Assembly: GCA_947632015.1 (NCBI GenBank)
Contig: CANRNP010000001.1
Coordinates: 39,046-103,045 of the forward strand
DNA: 64,000 nt
Direction: 5' to 3'
Source: an uncultured Clostridia bacterium
GTDB taxonomy: Bacteria; Bacillota; Clostridia; Christensenellales; Borkfalkiaceae
Shown here: piece by piece, positions 52,804 through 60,600 of the stretch
Numbering within the stretch: the first letter of the stretch is position 1
How the letters are laid out: each line of letters opens with the position of its first letter
Made by a program: the position numbers and the translations under genes
Notes under the pieces: generated by a model
Seen by the model: only the letters and a program-made list of their open reading frames with translations
Told to the model about the DNA's origin: nothing
Database searches by the model: none

Positions 52804-53695
52804 AGGATATTTCCCTGCCTTCGAGGCTGCACCTCGCGTCTTGTTCGCTGCCGAGCCGCACGCTCTTTGCGGGAAGGGTGCGCCCCGCCTTCCAAAGCGC
52901 GAGCAATTCCTCTTTCCTGACCGCCTCGCCGCTCCCGCATTCCCGCACGGTGAGGACGGGGTCGCAGAGATTGACGAACTCCGCCGCGGTAAAACGGGCG
53001 GGGTGGTTACGCGCCTCGTGCGCCGAAATGCCCGCTTTGACGCTCTCCCAGTGCATCTTCGCCGCCGCCAGCGTGTGGTTGCCGTCGAGCACGCCGAAGC
53101 AGGGATCGCCGTAGTGCAACAGATCGCGGATCACCTCGCTTGCGATGAATTCGGGGATAAAGGAAGCGGAGAGTTTGCCCGCGGGGGCGGCGATCTCGTA
53201 TAAAAGCTCCAACTCCTCGTTTTCAAGCGCGCGCATGATCTTGTCCCTCTTATCCTTGTAACAGAGCACGGTGTGCGGGAATTCGATGATCGCGCCCGCC
53301 CGCTCCTTTGCCCGCGATCCCACGAGGGAAGGAAGGGTCTGCGTCGTGGGGCGGATCGCGCCTTCGGGGGAAAACGCCTCGATGTCCACCGCGGCGAGGA
53401 TCCCCTTCCGGATCCCGCGGGCGGTGTGCCGCTCGATGAGCAGAAAACCGCGCTCGATCCGTCCTAAATCCCCCCGTTCGAGCACGGCATACATGGCGTC
53501 CCTTATTTTTTTCAGGCGTTCCTCTTCGCCCTCGCCCCGCAAAAAGTCGGGCAGGATGCAATCGCGCGCGGAAAGACCTTCCCCCTTCGCGGAGACCTCC
53601 CACCATTCGGGGGAGCAATCGCACGCGGGCGCGACCCATTCGTCCTCGCACATGCGGGGCACCAGAAACCGCGGGATACGGATACAGTTCCTCAT
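52796..53695 (-). CDS. DUF1015-like protein
   Basis: CFGVLDGNHTLAAAKMHWE motif; operonic with lysC. Confidence 0.75.
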   Translation of the reverse strand: MRNCIRIPRFLVPRMCEDEWVAPACDCSPEWWEVSAKGEGLSARDCILPDFLRGEGEEERLKKIRDAMYAVLERGDLGRIERGFLLIERHTARGIRKGILAAVDIEAFSPEGAIRPTTQTLPSLVGSRAKERAGAIIEFPHTVLCYKDKRDKIMRALENEELELLYEIAAPAGKLSASFIPEFIASEVIRDLLHYGDPCFGVLDGNHTLAAAKMHWESVKAGISAHEARNHPARFTAAEFVNLCDPVLTVRECGSGEAVRKEELLALWKAGRTLPAKSVRLGSEQDARCSLEGREISYD

Positions 53696-53799
53696 ACCGC
53701 GTTGATGATCACGACGACGATGACGGCGAGCGCGAGCGCCGCGAGTTTGAGCGGGATATTTTCGGTAAACGCTTTTTTCAAGTGTTCGAGAAATTTCAT
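53692..53799 (-). CDS. 35-aa membrane microprotein resembling the N-terminal TM of YbbR/CdaR
   Basis: MKFLEHLKKAFTENIPLKLAALALAVIVVVIINAV; ATGA overlaps with both cdaA and the DUF1015 gene. Confidence 0.65.
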   Translation of the reverse strand: MKFLEHLKKAFTENIPLKLAALALAVIVVVIINAV

Positions 53800-54620
53800 A
53801 CCTTCTTGCCCTCCGCGTTGAATTCTTTCCAGTAGTATTCGCGCAAAAACTTTTTCAGCAATTCGGAATCGGCATACCGCGTGATGTCCCCCCGCTTGAC
53901 GATGGAGACGATCCCCGTCTCCTCCGAGACGATGATGGTGGAGACGTCCGCCACTTCGGTGACCCCGATGCCCGCGCGGTGGCGCGTTCCGAAATCTTTG
54001 GGGAAATCCCTCTGCGTGAGAGGCAAAAAGCACCCCGCCGCCTGTATCTTATCGCCGTAAATGATCATGGCGCCGTCGTGGAGGGGGGCTTTGTCGATGA
54101 AGATCCCCTCGATGAGTTGGTTGGAGATGTTCGCCCCTAACTTTACGCCGCTGTCCACGATGTCCTTGGGCAAATTCCCGTTGGAGAGCACGATGAGCGC
54201 GCCCGTATTGTTTTTGGAGAGGTTCTGCACCGCACGCACGATGGAAGAGATGTATTCCTCCGCCCGCGCCGCCACGGCGGACTTCGCCGTCGTTTCGCTC
54301 CGCGCTTCCCCGCCGCGTTTGCCCGTCCAGATGGAGCGCTTGATCTCCTGGCTGAACAAGAGCAGGAAGAACATGGAGAGCACCATGAGGAAGAGCAGAT
54401 ACGCCGTGCTGTTGAGCCGCTCCGACATCATGCAGACGACGCCCACCAAGAGGGAGAGCACGACGTACACGACGATGAGCTGCCGCGCGTTGTTCGCCTT
54501 CAAGGTGCGGAACACGAAATAGATGAGCAGATAGAGAAAGATCCCCTCCGCAAAATAAACCAGCCAGCTCTCGCCGAACTGCATGAACACGTTTTTGATG
54601 TTTTCAAAGACGTTTGCCAT
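53796..54620 (-). CDS. cdaA: Diadenylate cyclase
   Basis: Three N-terminal TM segments; APLHDGAMIIYGDKI (DGA) and GTRHRAGIGVTE (RHR) motifs. Confidence 0.95.
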   Translation of the reverse strand: MANVFENIKNVFMQFGESWLVYFAEGIFLYLLIYFVFRTLKANNARQLIVVYVVLSLLVGVVCMMSERLNSTAYLLFLMVLSMFFLLLFSQEIKRSIWTGKRGGEARSETTAKSAVAARAEEYISSIVRAVQNLSKNNTGALIVLSNGNLPKDIVDSGVKLGANISNQLIEGIFIDKAPLHDGAMIIYGDKIQAAGCFLPLTQRDFPKDFGTRHRAGIGVTEVADVSTIIVSEETGIVSIVKRGDITRYADSELLKKFLREYYWKEFNAEGKKV

Positions 54621-54705
54621 ATTACTCCTCGCCTGCCGTTTTTACCATTTTATTATAACGTCCGGGCGCAAAAAAGAAAAGTGTTTTTCCCCTCTTTTCG
54701 CCCTC

Positions 54706-55695
54706 TTATTTTTCGCCGCCGAAAAATATTCCCGCGATCGCCGTAAAAAGCGCCCCCGATTTGGTGTAGAGCCCGCCGCGCATTTCGCTCAAAAGGGCGT
54801 ACGTCTTGCGGTACAGCTCCTCCACGCGCTCCTTGCCGAGCCGCGCGACCGTCTCGCGGCTTTTCTGCACGGGATAGGGCTTCATGCCGAGTTTTTGCGC
54901 GATCTCCCCGTCGCTGCCGCCGAGGTTGGAGATCTCGCACAGCGTTTTGAAGTGGGAGACGAGGGCGGCGAGCACCGCGTTCTCGTCCGTCCCCTTGGTG
55001 AGAAGGTCGCTTAAAATCTGGGAAAACGCCGTAAAATTCCCGCGGGAAGCCGCCTGCGTAAGCTCGTATATTTTATATTCCGCGTCTTTGGCGATCTGTT
55101 CTTCCACGACCGCGCAGGTGACCCTGCCTCCCTCGCCGAGCAGAAGGCGGAGTTTTTCGGTCTCTTTTTTCATGCGGGCGGCGTCCGAAGCGCAACAGCG
55201 GACCATGAATCCGGCGGCGTCGGCGTCGGGCGAGAGCCCCGCCCGCCGCATGAGCGTAAAGAGCCAGCGGGAGAGCGTTTCCTCGTCCGCGCGGGAGCAA
55301 TCGACGTAAGTGACGCCCTTCTTCCGCCTCAGGTCGGCGGCGCTTGCCTTTTTCCCCGCGTTGACGATGACGAGCACCGTGCTCTCGCAGGGCTTTTCCG
55401 CATAACTTTGCAAAAGCCCCCATTCCCGCTCGGTGGGATAGAACCCATAGACGCGCACCAGCCGTTTTTCGTCGAAGAAGGGAAGGGAAAACAGCCCGTC
55501 GCGGAAAGCGGCGAGCTTCTCCCCTTTCAGATCCTCTCCCTCACAGCGCACGTCGTTGAGCATGGGCTGGGTGAGTTTGCACGCCGCGCGGATGCTCTCC
55601 ACCGCGTGATCGCGGAAATACTCCTCCTCGCCCTCGACGAGGTAGATCGGCTCCAACCGTTCCTGTAAACTTTTGGCAAGCTGAACGAATTTCAT
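54706..55695 (-). CDS. holA: DNA polymerase III subunit delta
   Basis: IYLVEGEEEYFRDHAVESI, DAAGFMVRCCASDAARMKKETEKL, overall HolA architecture. Confidence 0.88.
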   Translation of the reverse strand: MKFVQLAKSLQERLEPIYLVEGEEEYFRDHAVESIRAACKLTQPMLNDVRCEGEDLKGEKLAAFRDGLFSLPFFDEKRLVRVYGFYPTEREWGLLQSYAEKPCESTVLVIVNAGKKASAADLRRKKGVTYVDCSRADEETLSRWLFTLMRRAGLSPDADAAGFMVRCCASDAARMKKETEKLRLLLGEGGRVTCAVVEEQIAKDAEYKIYELTQAASRGNFTAFSQILSDLLTKGTDENAVLAALVSHFKTLCEISNLGGSDGEIAQKLGMKPYPVQKSRETVARLGKERVEELYRKTYALLSEMRGGLYTKSGALFTAIAGIFFGGEK

Positions 55696-57662
55696 AACGT
55701 TTTTATGATCCCATTCCGAAGAAAATATTTCAAGCCCGACGAGGCGCTTCCCACAAAGAGGTCGGCGCCGAGGGCGGAAACGCCCGTAAAATCGATCTCC
55801 ACCGCCGCGCCCTCCGCATATAAGACGAGCTTCGTGCGGGTCTCATAGCAAAAGAGCAGTCCGCCCGCTTCGACCCGCTCCCCGAAGTCGATCCGACGGG
55901 CAAGCCCCGTTTCGCATTCGTCCCTGAGACAGACGCGCTCCGCCGGCAAAAACGCCGCCGTGTTCGCCCCCGCGACTTCGTCCTCGGCGAGCACGATGAC
56001 GGCAGTCAGCCCGCCGCCGTAGGTGCGCCGTAAAAACTCGCGGCATTCCTCCAAGGAGATGTCCCCGCCGGTGACGAGGACCCGCTCGCTACTTGTGCGC
56101 ACGAGCGCCGCATAGGCGTCCTCGCGGGCGTAGCAGTCGATACGGCAACCGTAAAACACTACGTTTTCGAGCGTGAGCGAAAGGGCAAAGAGGAGGGCAA
56201 GCCCCGCAAACGCGCATCCCCGCAAAAGGGGGCGCAGACGGACCCGCGGCGAGAGCATAAGGCACCCCGTGAGCCAGACCGCTCCCCCCGCGCCGAGCGC
56301 AAAGCCCGCGATCGTAAGCGGCGCCTCCGCCGCAGAGAGCAGATACAGGAGCGCGGTGAATCCTCCTGCGGGGAACAGCAAGAAGAAGGACGCGGCGGGC
56401 GGAATGACGAGCGACAGCAGCGCGCAGACGAAGGTGCACAGAAAGAGCGCGGGAAGCAGGGGCACGAGAAAGAGATTCCACACCACGGAGAGCGCGGGGA
56501 CGTAGCCGAAGGCGTCGAAGAGGATGGGGAATACGAATATCTGCACCGCGAGCGAAGCCGAAAGATAGCCGCCCAAAAACCGCGGGAAGCGCAGACGGGC
56601 AAACAGCCGCCCGAAGCTCCCCGCAAACAGCGCCAGCCCAAGGCATGCCCCGTAGGAGAGCCGCATGCCGACCGAATACCATTGCGCGGGGAAAAAGAGC
56701 AGGGTGGCGACCGCCGCGAGCGCGACCGAGCCCGGAAAATCGTATTTTCTGCCGAGAGAACGGGTCGTGCCGAGCACCGCGCACATGAGGACGGCGCGGA
56801 CGGACGACACGGTGAACCCGCAAAAGGCGCAATAGAGCGCCGCCGCGGCAAGCGCGGGCAAAAAGCGCAGCCGTTTGAGGGGACGGGCGCAGAGATAGAC
56901 CGCCGAATACAGAATGCCGATATGTAGCCCCGAAATGGCGAAGATATGGGCGATCCCCCCTTGCCGCACCGTCTCGGACAGTCCCTCGTCGAGATCGCCC
57001 GAATTGCCCGTCAAAAGGGCGTAGGCGAGATCGGCTTGTTCCTCCCCCATGTTTTTGTGCAGAATATCGTAGAGCGCGGCGCTCACTTTGAGGAAGGGGT
57101 CTTTCGACCTGCCCGCCCTTTCGGCGCCGCTCACCGAAGCGAGATAGCGGATGTCCTCCGAAAAACAGTACCGCGCATAGCGGTCCCGCTCCGCGTCGCG
57201 GGCGTTTACGGGCGAGAGCGAGGCGTCGCAGACGAGAATATCCGAAAGGGCGATCTCTTCCTCTTCCCCGAAGGTCACGCGGCACTTTCCGCCCTGCGGC
57301 TCGCCGTCCAGAAAGAGGTCGTCCAGCGTGACGACGGAATATCCCCGCTTATGGGAGATAGAGACGACGGTGCCCATGAGGCGGTATTCCCCCGCCGCCG
57401 CGGCGGAGGAAAAGCGGAGGGTAAAGAGATGCAGCGAGAGCATTCCCGCGCCGAAAAAGAGAACGACGGTGAGAAAGATCGCAAACACACGCCCCCTTTT
57501 CAAGGGCGGAAGGGCGAGCAGAAGAAATACCGCGGGAAAGAGAAAGTCGCAGGGCTTTATCTCCCCGAAGAAGATCTTGCCGTAGAGAAGGAGCCCGCAG
57601 GAGAGCCCGAACGCGCAAAACAGCGCAGGGCGGAAATTCAGACGGGCGCGCAGATCTTCCAT
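55692..57662 (-). CDS. comEC: ComEC/Rec2-family protein
   Basis: HIFAISGLHIGILYSAVYL competence motif, multiple TM segments; 4-nt overlap with holA. Confidence 0.88.
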   Translation of the reverse strand: MEDLRARLNFRPALFCAFGLSCGLLLYGKIFFGEIKPCDFLFPAVFLLLALPPLKRGRVFAIFLTVVLFFGAGMLSLHLFTLRFSSAAAAGEYRLMGTVVSISHKRGYSVVTLDDLFLDGEPQGGKCRVTFGEEEEIALSDILVCDASLSPVNARDAERDRYARYCFSEDIRYLASVSGAERAGRSKDPFLKVSAALYDILHKNMGEEQADLAYALLTGNSGDLDEGLSETVRQGGIAHIFAISGLHIGILYSAVYLCARPLKRLRFLPALAAAALYCAFCGFTVSSVRAVLMCAVLGTTRSLGRKYDFPGSVALAAVATLLFFPAQWYSVGMRLSYGACLGLALFAGSFGRLFARLRFPRFLGGYLSASLAVQIFVFPILFDAFGYVPALSVVWNLFLVPLLPALFLCTFVCALLSLVIPPAASFFLLFPAGGFTALLYLLSAAEAPLTIAGFALGAGGAVWLTGCLMLSPRVRLRPLLRGCAFAGLALLFALSLTLENVVFYGCRIDCYAREDAYAALVRTSSERVLVTGGDISLEECREFLRRTYGGGLTAVIVLAEDEVAGANTAAFLPAERVCLRDECETGLARRIDFGERVEAGGLLFCYETRTKLVLYAEGAAVEIDFTGVSALGADLFVGSASSGLKYFLRNGIIKTL

Positions 57663-57685
57663 GCTTTTTCCTCCGTAAAAAACCG

Positions 57686-60600
57686 TTACGAGAGCGTGAT
57701 CCTGTCCGAGACAGAGCGGACGAGGATCCCCTTCTCCTCCCCGTAGGCGACGCAATCGCGCACAAACCCCGCAAACCGTTCGGTGAGCCGCACGCGGTAA
57801 ACGCCCGCGACGAGAGCGGTCAGCTCGTCGAGATAGACGCTCACCTTTTCTTCAAGGACGGCTTTGATATAAGACACGGTCTCGAAGGGGGTGAAGTCCT
57901 CTTCGAGGCGGCGCATCGGCGTCTCTTCGACGCGGTATTTCCCGATCGCGACCGCCCGCTCGTTTTTATAAAAGTAATCTATCCCGTGCACCCGTTCCCT
58001 GCGGAAGGAGCAGGCGTCGATGAGCGCGTCGAGCTTTGCCGAAAGGCGCGCGCCCGATTTGGCGACGCCGTACGTCGCCAGACAGCGCGTCCGCAAAAAG
58101 CCGCGGGAGATGGGCTCTTCCGAGGCGACGATCTCTTTCAGACGGGCGGTGAGCTCGCCGTCGTGCTCCCCGCCCAGGAAGAACGCCGCCGTTTCGGCGC
58201 CGCTCTGCTTCACCGCGCGGTAAGGGCGGGCGCACCGCGCCGCCACGGCGCCGCTCCGCTTTTCGGTGCCCGTCAGCTTATCCAAAAGCTCCTTGACCCG
58301 CTTGATCTCCCGCTTGGGATTGTTGTAATAATTGACGCAGTTGATGCGGATGACGTTCCAGTTCGTCCGCTTCAACGTCTGGATCTGCAAGAGGTTCCTG
58401 TCCTTTACCGAGAAGCGGTCCGTCCCGTCGAAGAGAACGGCGAGGATGAACGAGTGCGGGTCCTTCGGGTCGAGGACGGCGACGTCGATCTTGAAATCGG
58501 ACGCGCCGACGTCGACGCGGCAATCGTAGCCGTAGCCGCCGAGTTCCCGTGCAAGATATTTGCCGATGCCCGCGCCCTCTTTGACGGTTGCGGGGCGCAC
58601 GGCGAGGGTCGTTCTCCCCTTTTGGGCGAATTCGAGGAAGGCTTTGAGCCCGGCGACCCCTTTGGAAGTTGTTTTCGACAGGTCGATCATGCCCGAAGTC
58701 ATGGTGGAGAATACCGCCATCTCTTCGCGGGCGCGGGACACGGCGACGTTCAGCCGCCGCCAGCCGCCCGCTTGGTTGAGCGGACCGAAGTTGAGGGACA
58801 CCCGCCCCGATGCGTCGGGTCCGTAGCAGACCGAAAAGAGGATGACGTCGCGCTCGTCGCCCTGCACGTTTTCGAGATTCTTGACAAAGACGGGCTCCTC
58901 GCCCTCGTATGCGACGCTCTCTAATTTTTCGTTTGCGATCGCCTTCGAGAGCAGGTGCTCCACCAGATTCTGCTGTGCGCTCGAAAAGGTGACGATCCCC
59001 ATGCTCGAACGGGACAAAACGGGGTCTTTGAGGCGGCGGATGACTTCGCGCACGAGCGCCTCCGCTTCCTTGCGGTTCCGCTTGGTAAAGCCGCGGTCGT
59101 AAGTGCCGTCCACGGGCACGAGGTGCACCTTGCTGTCGGCGTCGGGCGAGGGGAAGGTGCAAAGGCGGTTATCGTAATACATTCCGTTGGAGAAGGCGAT
59201 GAGGCTCTCGTGCTTGCTCCGGTAGTGCCAGATGAGGTGGCGTTCGGGCATTCCGAGGGCGAGACAGTCGTCCAAAACGCTCTCCAAGTCCTCGTTTTCA
59301 AGGTTCTCCTCGTCCACATACCCCGTGCGGAAGAAGGAGGTGGGCGGGAGCTGGCGGGGATCGCCGACGACGATGCACGACTTGGCGCGCGCGATCGAGC
59401 CGATCGCCTCCGCCGTGGTCATCTGCGAAGCCTCGTCGAAGATGACGAGGTCGAACATATCCGCCTGCGGGCGCAGATACTGCGCGACGGTGGTCGGGCT
59501 CATGAGCATGCAGGGGGCGAGAACGGAGAGGAGCTCCGGCACCTCGGCAAACAGCCCGCGGAGCCCCGTCCCCCGCAGATTGCTCTTTGCAAGCCTGCGG
59601 AACGCCGCCACTTCGACGGCGAGGCTCCCCTCTTCGTCCGCGGCGGGAAGGCGGGAGATGAGGTCTTGCCTGATCTTTTCCCGCGTGATGCGCGAAAATT
59701 CCTCCCACGTCGTGCGGAATTTTTCCACCGTATCTTCCAGCGAGCCGACCGTCATGCGGGAGAGCTCAGGATCGGAGGAGATGTTGATCTCCAAAAAGTT
59801 TTTGCAGACGTTCTTTTCGAATCCCTTCAAAACGTTTTCGCCCGTCAGTTTGCCGCTCTCCAACGCATCGGTCACGAAAGTACAGCCGAGCTCTTTGAGC
59901 CGTTCGCCCGTCTTGCGGTACATGCACCAGTTGGGGAGCATATCCACGTTGTCGATGAGCGCGCCCGCTTTTGCCGAGAAGTAGTCCAAAACGTCCTCCT
60001 GCGGGAGCTTGGAGCGGTCGGCGTTCGTGACGGTAAGGAATCCGCCGAGCGCGTGGGAAAACGCCTCGAAGGCTTTGAGGTAGCCCTCCAAAACGGGCAG
60101 CGTGTATCCGCTCTGCGCGGCGCGCACGCACATGCCGTTGAAGGAATCGGGATTGAAATCGAGGAAGGTCGCGGCGCAGAGGTCGTGCAGGGCGTAGAGC
60201 GGGCCCAAATATTCCGCCCGCCGCTTATAGACGATGTCGCCGCCGCGGTCGAGGAAGTTTTTCGACAAAGAGATCCCCTTGATGCGCTCCACGGCGTCGT
60301 TGATGTCCACAAGGGTCTGCAAGAATTTGACGCTGTCCTCCTCGGTGAGGGGGTGGAGCGCCGCCCGCGCGATCCGCCGCGCCGCCGCAGACGCCGATCG
60401 GTTCGTGCGGTAATCCTCCCCGTTTTCGAGCACGCGCTTGACTTCGGGGTAGTCCTTCCCGAGATCGATAAACGATTTGAAATGGCTGTTGTAGAAGGCG
60501 AGCCGCTCGTCGAGCCTGCGGTTGGCGTTGAAGAAAACGGAAAATTCCTCTTCGCCCACCGAAAAGTATTTGGAATAGCTCCCCGCGGCAAGATTTTTTG

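Noticed and set aside
52804-52860. Lysine riboswitch upstream of lysC
   Set aside because: lysC overlaps the DUF1015 gene by 8 nt; there is no leader region.
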